NCBI GenBank assembly: GCA_947499305.1
Contig: CANMNN010000005.1
Location: 120,013 to 184,012, forward strand
Length of the DNA stretch: 64,000 bases
DNA from: an uncultured Arenicella sp.
GTDB taxonomy: Bacteria; Pseudomonadota; Gammaproteobacteria; Arenicellales; Arenicellaceae
Reading direction: 5' to 3'
Positions 46,353 through 55,343 of this stretch are shown here, one piece after another. Under the pieces are notes generated by a model. It did not search any database, was not told where the DNA came from, and was given only the letters and a program-made list of their open reading frames with translations. A program made the translations under genes and the position numbers. Position 1 is the stretch's first letter. Each line of letters begins with the position of its first letter.

Positions 46353-47378
46353 ATGTATCACCCTCAAAAGATAAAAGCGAAAATCTATTCAACTGGTGTT
46401 TATCTGCCCTCCCAAGTCGTTAAATCAACTGATCTATTCGAGGAAATTAGGTCAGATGTCCTGTATGGCATCGACAAAAATTGGATGTCCGAAACGATGG
46501 GTATCGAAGAACGGAGGGTGGCCCCGGATTCGGCAAAACCATCTGATTTGGCTATTCCTGCTGCCCAGCAAGCGCTCGAAGAAGCTGGAGGAGTAGATCT
46601 TCAACATATTGATTTAATTATATTTTGTGGTATCGAGCGCGATCAGCCAGAACCAGCTACCGCGCATACAATCCAAAATGCTTTGGGCCTAAATGCTCGG
46701 TATGCATATGATATCTCGAACGCGTGCTATGGCTTTATTGACGCGATGCATATCGCCACAAACTATATCGAATGTGGTATCGTCAGATACGCTTTGATAG
46801 TAACAGGAGAAGTTCCCACACGAGTAATGAGGGCCGCAATTGATGCTCTAAAAAGAGGTGTCGACATTAAGACAGCACGAAATATCATCGGCGCGCTGTC
46901 CGTTGGAGACGCTGGCGGAGCTGTAATAATTGGTGCAACAAAAAAAAATGATAGTTCGGGTTTTGAGCTGTTTAACACTTTTTCGTCAAGCTCTCATGTG
47001 GACAAATGTATATATAAACAACAAGAAGACGGGTCAATCAACGGCCACATGATCATGGGGCAGCTTGCTGGCATATTCATTCGAAGCCATAACAAGATGA
47101 TAGATGACACATTAAGTCGGCTTGGATGGAAGGACTTCGACTGGATGTTGAGTCATCAAATTGGTAGGAAGCCCTTTGAAAAGCTTTCAAATATTAACGG
47201 AGTAACTCCTAATAGAATGATCAAAACATTGGATAAATTAGGAAACATTACGTCGGCGACTTTTCCAGTTAATTTCAATAAATTAGTAGAAGAGCGACAG
47301 GTACGAAGCGGCGATAGGATCGGGGGGTGTTTTGCTGGTTCTGGTCTTGTAATCGGTCAATTTGGTTACACCTTTTGA
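46353..47378 (+). CDS. 3-oxoacyl-ACP synthase III-like (KASIII) ketosynthase
   Basis: 341-residue thiolase-fold enzyme with the complete KASIII triad: Cys125 in ISNACYGFID, His268 in LSHQIGRK and Asn298 in LGNITSATF. It should therefore do decarboxylative Claisen condensation or acyl transfer from an acyl thioester. It is clearly divergent from housekeeping FabH (short first lobe, an ALKRGVDIKTARNIIG insertion, GGCFAGSGLVIGQFGY ending) and has none of fabD, fabG, acpP or plsX next to it, which argues for a specialised product. Single gene between two terminators. The downstream gene encodes a membrane sensor with a DNA-binding tail, suggesting the product may be a signal. Secondary-metabolite synthesis is the alternative. 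Confidence 0.85.
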   Translation: MYHPQKIKAKIYSTGVYLPSQVVKSTDLFEEIRSDVLYGIDKNWMSETMGIEERRVAPDSAKPSDLAIPAAQQALEEAGGVDLQHIDLIIFCGIERDQPEPATAHTIQNALGLNARYAYDISNACYGFIDAMHIATNYIECGIVRYALIVTGEVPTRVMRAAIDALKRGVDIKTARNIIGALSVGDAGGAVIIGATKKNDSSGFELFNTFSSSSHVDKCIYKQQEDGSINGHMIMGQLAGIFIRSHNKMIDDTLSRLGWKDFDWMLSHQIGRKPFEKLSNINGVTPNRMIKTLDKLGNITSATFPVNFNKLVEERQVRSGDRIGGCFAGSGLVIGQFGYTF

Positions 47379-47419
47379 TCAAATGGTAGCCGATAGCCTA
47401 ACCATGGCCGCTGTACTTT

Positions 47420-47453
47420 GGCCGTTGTAGTTTTTGCACAACGGCCTGTTTTT
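47420..47453 (+). terminator. Rho-independent terminator after the KASIII gene
   Basis: GGCCGTTGT and ACAACGGCC form a perfect 9-bp stem with a 9-nt loop, followed by TGTTTTT. It separates the KASIII transcript from the next gene. Confidence 0.88.
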
Positions 47454-47484
47454 AACGAGATATTAGAGGAGGTGTAAACTCAAT

Positions 47485-48411
47485 ATGAGCATATATGTAT
47501 TACCTGCGTCGATGGCATTATTGGTGAGTATCGTAGTGTTTTTCGCCGCGCTTCAAGGAAGAAAGAAAACTGAGTCGAATACATTTTGCATAATGGTCTT
47601 TATGTTTATTTGCCTAAGCGTTTGCGAAGTTCTGAGTGCGTTCGAGTTTTTTAAGACCGAACGCTTCATATATCTAGTTAAGGCCTATTACCTAGTGGCT
47701 TTATGCGGTCTTTGTTCTATTTTTGCGTATTCCTTACATGTGGCACGGAAGAAGTCGAATACGAGAGTATTGCTCGTTTACACAGTTTCATTCTGCCTTT
47801 CATGTTTAGTATTGTTCACTGACATTGTTATCGAGGGAATAGAGCCACTTGGGCACACCCAAACTGCCATCAGAGGTGAGCTGTACATTTTGTTTCAAGT
47901 TTTCTCGGTGGCGCTGCTGATTTTGATTATCGGAACACTTACGCGTGGGTATATGAGCCATAAAGACCACATGATGCAGATTCGATGTTCTTACACCTTA
48001 TTGGCCTTACTACCGCTGGTATTTACCTGTTTGCTAATTTTGGTGATCATGGCTATGGGCTACAAAGTTAATGCTGTCTTATTTATGCCTATTGTGCATG
48101 TGGCTTTCATATTGATAACGTTGGTTGGAGAGTCGGAGCACCAAATTACTGATATACGCCGCTTTATGCCCTACTCAGTAGAAAGGCATACTTCTAATGA
48201 AATCATGGACATATTTTCGAGTTTCGCTCGTGACGAGATTTCATATCGTGATGGCATCAATGAAATAGAACGCTTGTTGGTTCTGCACAAGTATCAAAAG
48301 AACGGCGGTAATGCGAGTGCAACGGCCGAGTTAATGAAGATGCCTCGTTCTTCGTTGTACTCAATATTCCACAGGCTGGGAATAGAGACTGACAGTAAGA
48401 CTAAAGACTAA
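47485..48411 (+). CDS. Seven-helix membrane protein with C-terminal Fis-type HTH
   Basis: 308 residues, no established family name known to me. About seven hydrophobic helices fill residues 3-217 (examples: LPASMALLVSIVVFFAAL, FCIMVFMFICLSVCEVL, YLVALCGLCSIFAYSLHVA, LYILFQVFSVALLILIIGTL, TLLALLPLVFTCLLILVIM, MPIVHVAFILITLVG), resembling the 7TM sensor halves of some histidine kinases. There is no kinase domain. Instead a ~90-residue tail ends in KNGGNASATAELMKMPRSSLYSIFHRLGI, a Fis/NtrC-type helix-turn-helix. It would be a membrane-bound one-component regulator. An excellent AGAGGAGGTG ribosome-binding site precedes ATG 47485. It directly follows the KASIII gene, whose product may be its ligand. 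Confidence 0.78.
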   Translation: MSIYVLPASMALLVSIVVFFAALQGRKKTESNTFCIMVFMFICLSVCEVLSAFEFFKTERFIYLVKAYYLVALCGLCSIFAYSLHVARKKSNTRVLLVYTVSFCLSCLVLFTDIVIEGIEPLGHTQTAIRGELYILFQVFSVALLILIIGTLTRGYMSHKDHMMQIRCSYTLLALLPLVFTCLLILVIMAMGYKVNAVLFMPIVHVAFILITLVGESEHQITDIRRFMPYSVERHTSNEIMDIFSSFARDEISYRDGINEIERLLVLHKYQKNGGNASATAELMKMPRSSLYSIFHRLGIETDSKTKD

Positions 48412-48482
48412 CTAATGGCGGCGTTTTTTGTTCAGATACTGTTAAATGGAGTCGTCCCATTAGACGGTCGACAAGGCTAATC

Positions 48483-48518
48483 GTGTAGTGCAGTGTACTT
48501 GCAAGCACTGCACTACAC
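48483..48518. terminator. Perfect 13-bp hairpin between convergent genes
   Basis: GTGTAGTGCAGTG (48483-48495) and CACTGCACTACAC (48506-48518) pair fully around a 10-nt loop. It has no U-tract but lies between the 7TM-HTH gene and the convergent oxidoreductase gene. Confidence 0.6.
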
Positions 48519-48533
48519 ATAGACTATTGATGC

Positions 48534-49532
48534 CTAGAGTTCGACCATTAATTTGCCAGTGTTTCCGCCACTGAACAAAAGGTTAATTCCCTCAATCGCA
48601 CTCTCTAATCCATGAAGGGTGTGGGCTCGATATTTTATTTTACCTTCCATTAAATACTTTGACATAGCCTGCATCATGCCTGGGATCTTGTCGTAGTGAT
48701 CAGGCATCGTAAAGCCTTGAATGGTTAGGCGCTTTTTGATGATCGGAATCCAATTAGGGCCGGCTGATGGAGTGAGGGTGTTGTAATCGGAGATCATGCC
48801 GCACACCATAATGCGACCATGTGCATTCATTAGATCAAATACTGCGTGTTGTACTGCGCCGCCAGTATTCTCAAAATATAAGTCGACACCGTTTGGAGCA
48901 CTTGCGGCCAACTTCGCCGAGAGATCGTCAGACTTATAGTTAATGGCTGCGTCGAAGCCTAGCTCGTCGGTCAACCATTGACATTTTTCGTCGGTGCCCG
49001 CGGTCCCAATTACAGTTAGTCCTTCGGCCTTAGCTATCTGGCCGACCATGGAGCCAACTGAGCCAGCCGCTCCCGAAACCACGATGGTCTCTCCGGCTTT
49101 TGGTTTTCCTACGTTCATTAAACCCTGATAGGCGGTCATGCCGGGTAGCGCTAGAACGCAGAGCACTGCTTCAGTGGGAATGCCTTCGGGAAGTAAATTC
49201 AAGCCTTCTCCATTGCTCACCGCATACTCTCTCCAGCCAATTAAGCCCTGCACGCGCGCGCCAACGGGCATTGCCGAGTTCTTAGATTCAATAATCTCAC
49301 CGACACCACCAGAGCGCATAATATCGCCTAGCTCAACGGGCGGGATATAGCTATCGCGATCGGGCATCATCCAGCCTTTCATGGCTGGGTCGAGCGACAT
49401 GTGAGTCTGCTTGATCAGTATTTGGCCGTCTTCTAGTTCTGGTGTATTGAGTCGAACTACTTCGAACAGATCTGGCGTGATCGCTGTTTCGGGGCGTTTT
49501 ACCAGTTTGATGGCGGTGTATTCAATGCTCAT
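48534..49532 (-). CDS. NADP-dependent MDR oxidoreductase (CurA/leukotriene B4 dehydrogenase type)
   Basis: 332-residue medium-chain reductase of the zinc-free double-bond reductase group. Key segments are VVSGAAGSVGSMVGQIAKAEG (NADPH Rossmann loop, residues ~150-170), IGTAGTDEKCQWL with the phosphate-binding lysine region, FENTGGAVQHAVFDLMNAHG and FTMPDHYDK. No catalytic zinc cysteine cluster is present. The family reduces the C=C bond of enones and alkenals for detoxification; the substrate here is unknown. Convergent with the 7TM-HTH gene and separated from it by a hairpin, so a link to it is unlikely. Confidence 0.92.
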   Translation of the reverse strand: MSIEYTAIKLVKRPETAITPDLFEVVRLNTPELEDGQILIKQTHMSLDPAMKGWMMPDRDSYIPPVELGDIMRSGGVGEIIESKNSAMPVGARVQGLIGWREYAVSNGEGLNLLPEGIPTEAVLCVLALPGMTAYQGLMNVGKPKAGETIVVSGAAGSVGSMVGQIAKAEGLTVIGTAGTDEKCQWLTDELGFDAAINYKSDDLSAKLAASAPNGVDLYFENTGGAVQHAVFDLMNAHGRIMVCGMISDYNTLTPSAGPNWIPIIKKRLTIQGFTMPDHYDKIPGMMQAMSKYLMEGKIKYRAHTLHGLESAIEGINLLFSGGNTGKLMVEL

Positions 49533-49691
49533 TATGGTGACTCCATGATTTTAAAATTGTACGCGCAATTGTAGCGAATACGGCTGTATCTCCAGTGAAG
49601 GTAGTATGGTGGAACGCCCTAATAGCGAAATAGAGGGAGGGTGGGCCTAATAAAGCGGTACGATGCCGGCTTTGCCTGTTCAATTGACAGA

Positions 49692-49723
49692 AAAATGGCC
49701 GCGAGCAAGTATGCTTCGCGGCC
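49692..49723 (-). terminator. Rho-independent terminator of the SPFH gene
   Basis: GGCCGCGA/TCGCGGCC stem extended through a bulge by GCA/TGC; A5 on the left side gives a TTTTT tract on the minus strand, 28 bp beyond the stop codon of the prohibitin-like gene. Confidence 0.8.
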
Positions 49724-49750
49724 GAACTCAGGTTGATTGAGCTAGCTGCG

Positions 49751-50698
49751 CTATTTTTCTGAAGCCGAGCGTAAGTCTAAGATTGGCATATTGTCGCCCC
49801 CCATATACTTCGGCAGAATGCCGTTCCAAGCTTCAATTTGTTTGAGTTGAATATACGCAGGGCTTTGTTGAGCGGCTTTATTGATTTTCTCTATCTTATA
49901 CGCCTCTGCATCAGCTAAGAGGCGAATCTTTTGCTCTTCGAGCTTAGCGGCTTCAAATTCCGCATTGGCCGTAGCAATCTTCTGCTCTTGCTCCGTAGTA
50001 AAGCGTTTTAACTCCGCTTTTTGCTTCTCAGCCTCTTGCTCACGACGTTTCTTATCCTCAACTGCTTTGGCAATAAACGGCGGTAACACAACGTTACGAA
50101 TTAAAATCCCTTGAACTTCAATGCCGATGGGCTCAAGGTTGCTTGTCAGTGCCGACATCATCTCTACTTGCATACGCGTTTGCACTGCATCTGAGTAGAA
50201 TTCCTCGGCATTCGCGACCGTTTTACCTTGTTCGCGAATCAATGAGCGAAAATAAGGCACCACATGAATTTGAACGACGTCACTCGCTGAACCAGTATTC
50301 TTTTTTATCTGCGGTGCTTTGTTTCCATTCAAACGAAATTGGATAGATACATCAAAATGCGAAATAAGTTGATCTTGCGATGGCACGCCGAGTTTGTCGA
50401 ACTTAATTGTCTTTTGACGAACATCGTATTCGTTCCAAGCGTAAAGAGGGTTAACTGGAAAGTGTAGCCCCTCGGGGTAAACATGATCTTGAACTTTACC
50501 AAAGAGTGTCGCTACTTTTACGTGACCCGCTGGCACTTGTTGCACACAGAACAGCGCTAAAAACACCAATAGCGCAGGGGCGATGGTTACTTTTGCCAAA
50601 CCACGAAAAGCACCGATAGGCCCCTTAGGCGATACAACAATTAAAAATAGGCAGACTATCGCGGTAACAATCGCGATTAATTGAACGGTTTCGAACAT
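49751..50698 (-). CDS. SPFH/prohibitin-family membrane protein
   Basis: 315 residues. One or two N-terminal hydrophobic stretches (LIAIVTAIVCLFLIVVS and APALLVFLALFCVQQVPAG) anchor it in the inner membrane. The SPFH (stomatin/prohibitin/flotillin/HflK-C) domain follows (about 50-210; VPAGHVKVATLFGKVQDHVYPEGLHF, VRQKTIKF, YFRSLIREQGKTVANAEEFY, EVQGILIRNVVLPPFI). A long Lys/Glu/Ala-rich helix (about 215-275; KRREQEAEKQKAELKRFTT region) should form a coiled coil for oligomeric rings. Such proteins scaffold membrane proteases or lipid domains. No NfeD or protease gene is adjacent. Confidence 0.92.
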   Translation of the reverse strand: MFETVQLIAIVTAIVCLFLIVVSPKGPIGAFRGLAKVTIAPALLVFLALFCVQQVPAGHVKVATLFGKVQDHVYPEGLHFPVNPLYAWNEYDVRQKTIKFDKLGVPSQDQLISHFDVSIQFRLNGNKAPQIKKNTGSASDVVQIHVVPYFRSLIREQGKTVANAEEFYSDAVQTRMQVEMMSALTSNLEPIGIEVQGILIRNVVLPPFIAKAVEDKKRREQEAEKQKAELKRFTTEQEQKIATANAEFEAAKLEEQKIRLLADAEAYKIEKINKAAQQSPAYIQLKQIEAWNGILPKYMGGDNMPILDLRSASEK

Positions 50699-50851
50699 AG
50701 AGTGCTCCTTTTATTATTTGATTTTTTCTTTTTCAGCGAAGGCGTCCTTTACGCTGATACCCTGTAATACTTGGTATCAATATGCCGACTGATTCGGTCT
50801 TTTCAATGATCAGAATATGGCATTTAAGTGGTATCGATTTATTCGTAATTC

Positions 50852-51538
50852 TCAGTCTTTTCTGATCAGCTGGTAGAAAAGTGCGGAGGTTAAGCCCGAT
50901 GAGGCAAAGAACATCAGCATAATCATAATTTGATAGCGTACGGCAATTAGAGGCGATACACCAGATAGAATTTGCCCGGTCATCATGCCCGGTAGAGACA
51001 CCAAACCCACGGCGAACAATGAATTAGTTATTGGGATCAAGGTTGCACGATAGGCAATATTGCGGGCCTCGTTCTCGGCCCCGCGTTCAAGCTCCACAAA
51101 ATAGCGTTCGGCGAACAGACTAATGCCATTCATGCCAACGGCGAAGACCATACCTGCAAGTGGTATAACAATATTTGGTGCAAACCATGGCGATACACTG
51201 AGTACACGCTGTGTAATCAGCGCTAGCAGGCTCGAGTTAACCACAAATGTTGCGAGCAGGGCTTTAAAGTACAAACGCGTGCGTTTTTCTGGTACTGAGC
51301 CAAGAGCTATCCACGAGGAAGCCAACATCATTATGCTAAGCACGCCGAATACCAATGCAGGGTGTTTGGTTTCAAAGATGTAGCTCAAAGCGTAGCCAAT
51401 TAAGCACAGTTGAATCACCATTCGTGCCAGCGCATACAAGGATTTACCCGCTGAATGGGACCATCGCCACAGTATCGCCAGTACTAAGAGCGCTGGCAGC
51501 GCAATAAAAACTAGATTACTTATAGGGATGATATGCAT
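50852..51538 (-). CDS. fetB: FetB/YbbM-type ABC permease (iron export family)
   Basis: 228-residue integral membrane protein of the UPF0014/FetB family. Diagnostic segments are MVIQLCLIGYALSYIFE, PLAGMVFAVGMNGISLFAERY and LVSLPGMMTGQILSGVSPL. In E. coli FetAB exports iron and protects against peroxide. The ATPase partner FetA is not adjacent on either side, so the pump would need an ATPase from elsewhere. I choose ATG 51538 (MHIIPISNLVF), which leads directly into the first helix, over an in-frame GTG at 51577. Substrate inferred from family only. Confidence 0.85.
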   Translation of the reverse strand: MHIIPISNLVFIALPALLVLAILWRWSHSAGKSLYALARMVIQLCLIGYALSYIFETKHPALVFGVLSIMMLASSWIALGSVPEKRTRLYFKALLATFVVNSSLLALITQRVLSVSPWFAPNIVIPLAGMVFAVGMNGISLFAERYFVELERGAENEARNIAYRATLIPITNSLFAVGLVSLPGMMTGQILSGVSPLIAVRYQIMIMLMFFASSGLTSALFYQLIRKD

Positions 51539-51689
51539 GGTAATTCTAGCGGTGGTCTCCGGCTGCCTTTGTTGCACGATTTACTGGGCTTGTCACAAGT
51601 TTAATTCACAATGCTTGTTTGTGTAGTAAAATCGCATCGTTTTCGGGCTTGGCCCCTATTGATGAGAAACATGGAAAAGAGCAGATCGT

Positions 51690-52484
51690 ATGTCATCTAT
51701 TAAAAATATTGTTGAATCTGGCTGGTTTCAGAACTTTATTATCGCTGTCATTGTTATCAATGGTGTGATTCTGGGTTTCGAGACCTCGCGCAGTCTTAGT
51801 TCGTTTTGGCTAACATTTTTAAAAATTGCCGATAGCATTTGTTTGGCAATTTTTGTTGTCGAACTATTGATGAAGCTGCTCGTCTACCGGATCAAATTTT
51901 TTACCAAAGGCTGGAACATATTTGACTTCATTATCGTCGTCGTGTCGCTGGTTCCAGCATCAGGCGGGTTGTCGATACTTCGAGCGTTTAGAATCTTAAG
52001 GGTGCTAAGGCTTGTAACTGCAGTTGAATCATTTCGTCGGGTGGTGTCTGGGATGTTGTTAGCGATTCCAGGAGTTGGGTCGGTAGCAGGTCTTTTATTG
52101 TTGGTATTTTACATTTCTGGAGTACTCAGCACGATGCTCTTCGGAGATACCTTCCCGCAATGGTTTGGTACCTTAGGTGGCGCAATGTATACCTTGTTTC
52201 AGATAATGACACTTGAGAGTTGGTCAATGGGAATCGTGCGCCCGGTCATGGAAGTGCATGAGTATGCCTGGGTATTCTTTATCCCGTTTATTACGGTCAC
52301 CACATTTACCGTGCTAAACCTGTTTATCGGAATCGTGGTCGACGCGATGGCAACCGTAAAAGAAGCCGAAAACAAAGAGTTACACGACGAGCACGATGAT
52401 ATCGAAACCTTGATTGCAAAATTACATCAAGAAGTTCGCGAGTTACGAGCAGAAGTGAAGCAGGCCAACATTAAACCTGAGTAG
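51690..52484 (+). CDS. Bacterial voltage-gated sodium channel (NavAb/NaChBac type)
   Basis: 264-residue six-helix ion channel subunit, acting as a homotetramer. S4 voltage sensor: SILRAFRILRVLRLV with arginines every third position (about 91-105). Pore: MTLESWSMG (about 174-182), identical in its core TLESWSM to the NavAb selectivity filter, so Na+ selectivity is expected. S6 is TTFTVLNLFIGIVVDAM. After it comes an acidic neck and a short coiled coil (DDIETLIAKLHQEVRELRAEV), as in NaChBac relatives that tetramerise by this tail. Likely roles are motility, pH or osmotic responses in a saline habitat. ATG 51690; ends at a bidirectional terminator. Confidence 0.95.
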   Translation: MSSIKNIVESGWFQNFIIAVIVINGVILGFETSRSLSSFWLTFLKIADSICLAIFVVELLMKLLVYRIKFFTKGWNIFDFIIVVVSLVPASGGLSILRAFRILRVLRLVTAVESFRRVVSGMLLAIPGVGSVAGLLLLVFYISGVLSTMLFGDTFPQWFGTLGGAMYTLFQIMTLESWSMGIVRPVMEVHEYAWVFFIPFITVTTFTVLNLFIGIVVDAMATVKEAENKELHDEHDDIETLIAKLHQEVRELRAEVKQANIKPE

Positions 52485-52522
52485 AGCATCAGGTCTCCAG
52501 AGTAATCGATCTATTGAGCAAT

Positions 52523-52554
52523 AAAAAAGGGCTGCAATATCGGCAGCCCTTTTT
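52523..52554. terminator. Bidirectional terminator between channel gene and ppc
   Basis: AGGGCTGC pairs with GCAGCCCT around a 7-nt loop, with an A-run before and T-run after, giving a U-tract on both strands for the convergent genes. Confidence 0.92.
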
Positions 52555-52574
52555 AGCATATTGACGATCAATAT

Positions 52575-55343
52575 TTAGCCGGTATTTCGCAAGCCGGTGG
52601 CAATGCCGTTAATGCTACCAAGAGTTGGTTTCAGCCAAGCCGACGCCATGCGATCTTCTTCTTTGCTCAATCTTTCCAATAGTTTAACTTGGATGTAGCT
52701 CAATGGATCTAGGTAAGCATTTCTCCAGCGAACTGATTGACCGATTTCAGGGAAGTCAGCCATCATCAAACGCTCACCAGTGATTTCTCGAATGCTCTCC
52801 AATGACTCTCTGAACTCGCTATGGAGTTGATCATAAGTGCGCTCAGCAATATCAGCATCGCTGCACAGCTTAGAATACTCTTTGGCTACCTTTTGATCGG
52901 TTTTTAGGATCACCATCTGAGAGTTGCTCAACAGGTTCTGGAAGTAACGCCAATTAGTTTGCATGTCTTGAAGCGTCGCTAAGCCATCGCTTTCGATGGC
53001 TGCTCGGAGAGCCGTGCCCAATCCATACCAACCTGGAATGTTCTGACGCGATTGAGACCAACCGAAAACCCAGCCGATGGCACGAATAGATTTCTTAGAA
53101 TAGTCGGCTTTCTTACGATGCGATGGGCGTGAACCGATGTTCAATAGGCCGATCTCACTAGAAGGTGTTGTTTCATAAAAGTACTGCATGGTGGCAACAT
53201 TATCATCAGTAAGCTCGCGGAACGCGCTTTCGCCTGCGACAACCAATTGATCCATCATCGCGATGTGTTCGGGCTTATCTTGACGATCGTTGCTCGGGTC
53301 ACTGGCTTTCATTAGGCCGGTAATACCCACGGTTAGTTCGTAGCGCGCGGTATCTTTGAAGTTGTATTTGAAAGACAATACTTCGCCCTGCTCGGTGAAC
53401 TTAATGCCACCTTTAACGGTGCCTTTAGGTTGGCTCAAAATCGATTCATGAGTTGGGCCGCCGCCTCGACCAATTGTGCCACCTCGACCATGGAACAATA
53501 GACATCGAATGTTATGCCTGTCTGTGACCGATACAATGTTTTGCTGAGCTTTGTATAGATTCCAGCTCGATGCGAGAATACCGCCGTCTTTACACGAATC
53601 GGAATAGCCTAACATCACTTCTTGTGTTTCATCGCTATAGGCTAGTAATTGGCGATAAACGGGGTTGGTGAACAAGCTTTCTAGTGTGGGCTCGGCATGT
53701 TCTAGGTCGATGACGGTTTCAAATAATGGTGCGATATGAATCTCACACTTTATGTTACCGCTCTCGTCGCTGCTGATTAGCCCAGACATTTTTGCCAACA
53801 ATGCCACTTCGAGTAAGTGACTCGCTTCATGAGTCATTGAAATAATGTAGCTGCCGAAGCATTCTCGCGATACTTCTTCGCGCATCTCGCTCATTAAATC
53901 AAAAACTGCAATGATGTCAGCGCTTTGGATTGTGATTTGTCGACGGTCATAACTCAAATCATCGGTGTCTTGAATTCGAGCTGTTAGCCAGTCTTGACGC
54001 TGAGTTTCGTTCATCGCGTAATAGTCGATAGGCTCATCGAGCGTCAGGCCTATTTCGTGAATCGCTTGGCTGTGCAAAGTTGACTCTTGGCGAATATCCA
54101 TCTTCGAGAGATAGAAACCGCAGCTGTCTAGCAAGCGCAGTAGGTCTTGCAAGCCGCCGCGTGTTAAGTTCGCCTCGTTGTGGTGAATCAATGAATCGCG
54201 CACAGTTGTCAGTTCGTATTTGAACTCAGCTTCATCTTGAAACGCTAACGGATCGAACGCTGGATGCCCGTCGCCTAAGTGTGCTTCAGCAATGGCTATA
54301 GTGTGCTCCAATCGCAGCTTTACAAGACTCAACTTACGTCGATAGGGCTCTTTTGCGTGCTTCTTACCCAGGTATTTAGTCAGGCGAATTCGATCCCGTT
54401 CCATTGATCCCTTAAATTCATCTGAAAGCTCGACTTGGTCGCTGCTGTGAGTAAGTACTTTACTTAATTGATCTACTCGACGCGCGTATTCAGATAGAAC
54501 TTCGATTTGCTGCATGCGCAGCGCGTTGCGAGTGATCTCAGGTGTTACAAATGGGTTGCCGTCGCGGTCGCCACCAACCCAAGTTCCAAAACGCACAATA
54601 TTGGGCAACTTTAAAGCTTGGCCACGTGCTTCCGGATAGGCGTGTTTAATCGCGTTCTCCAGGTCCCGATAAATTTCAGGAAGACAGGTGAAAATGCTCT
54701 CACGAAAATAGTAGAGAGAGTTTTCAATTTCGTCGTACACAGTGGGCTTTGATGGGCGCACAGCCTCAGTTTTCCAGAAAATTTGGATCATCGCTTTTAA
54801 GCGATGACGATATTCACTTAGTTCGACGTCGCCAAGACTACCATTGGTAAGTCCCTGATATTCTTTGTGAATACGCTGCAAAGCCTCTAGTACAATAGGT
54901 CGCTTAGCCTCAGTTGGGTGAGCGGTGAACGTTGGGTAGTAATTTAAGTCGCTGACAAGTTCGATTACTTCATCGAGTGACTTACCGTCGCGCTTAAAGC
55001 CTTCAACGGTATCGATAAACGAATTGCTCCAAGTCTCTCCAGCTTCTTCGAGCGAGGCGCGCGCTTTTTGGTTCGCGTGCTCTTCAGAGATATTGGCAAG
55101 GTGAAAAAAGGTGCTGAAGGCGTGAATTACTCGATCTAGCGCGTCAACATCTAAGCCGTCAATGGCACTCAATAATGCCAGTTGTTTTGTTTCATCCGGC
55201 GTTTGACGTTGGCTTATAAAACCTTGGCGAAGAAGTTCTACGGCGTCGAATACCTCTTTGCCTTCTTGTTCAATTATCACTTCGCCTAGTAAATCAGGCA
55301 AAATTTTAGCGTCATCGCTTAGCGTGTTAATCGGTGGGTTCAC
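52575..55343 (-). CDS. ppc: Phosphoenolpyruvate carboxylase
   Basis: Anaplerotic enzyme: PEP + bicarbonate to oxaloacetate. 922 residues, within the usual range (E. coli 883). Catalytic signatures are FTAHPTEAKRP (active-site histidine, about residue 148), VGGDRDGNPFVT, and the mobile GRGGTIGRGGGPTH with FHGR before it. The C-terminus ends in GIATGLRNTG, the conserved NTG tail that helps close the active site. Start GTG 55343 with AGGA upstream. Single gene, terminated by the hairpin at 52523. Local regulators are not visible. Confidence 0.98.
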   Translation of the reverse strand: MNPPINTLSDDAKILPDLLGEVIIEQEGKEVFDAVELLRQGFISQRQTPDETKQLALLSAIDGLDVDALDRVIHAFSTFFHLANISEEHANQKARASLEEAGETWSNSFIDTVEGFKRDGKSLDEVIELVSDLNYYPTFTAHPTEAKRPIVLEALQRIHKEYQGLTNGSLGDVELSEYRHRLKAMIQIFWKTEAVRPSKPTVYDEIENSLYYFRESIFTCLPEIYRDLENAIKHAYPEARGQALKLPNIVRFGTWVGGDRDGNPFVTPEITRNALRMQQIEVLSEYARRVDQLSKVLTHSSDQVELSDEFKGSMERDRIRLTKYLGKKHAKEPYRRKLSLVKLRLEHTIAIAEAHLGDGHPAFDPLAFQDEAEFKYELTTVRDSLIHHNEANLTRGGLQDLLRLLDSCGFYLSKMDIRQESTLHSQAIHEIGLTLDEPIDYYAMNETQRQDWLTARIQDTDDLSYDRRQITIQSADIIAVFDLMSEMREEVSRECFGSYIISMTHEASHLLEVALLAKMSGLISSDESGNIKCEIHIAPLFETVIDLEHAEPTLESLFTNPVYRQLLAYSDETQEVMLGYSDSCKDGGILASSWNLYKAQQNIVSVTDRHNIRCLLFHGRGGTIGRGGGPTHESILSQPKGTVKGGIKFTEQGEVLSFKYNFKDTARYELTVGITGLMKASDPSNDRQDKPEHIAMMDQLVVAGESAFRELTDDNVATMQYFYETTPSSEIGLLNIGSRPSHRKKADYSKKSIRAIGWVFGWSQSRQNIPGWYGLGTALRAAIESDGLATLQDMQTNWRYFQNLLSNSQMVILKTDQKVAKEYSKLCSDADIAERTYDQLHSEFRESLESIREITGERLMMADFPEIGQSVRWRNAYLDPLSYIQVKLLERLSKEEDRMASAWLKPTLGSINGIATGLRNTG

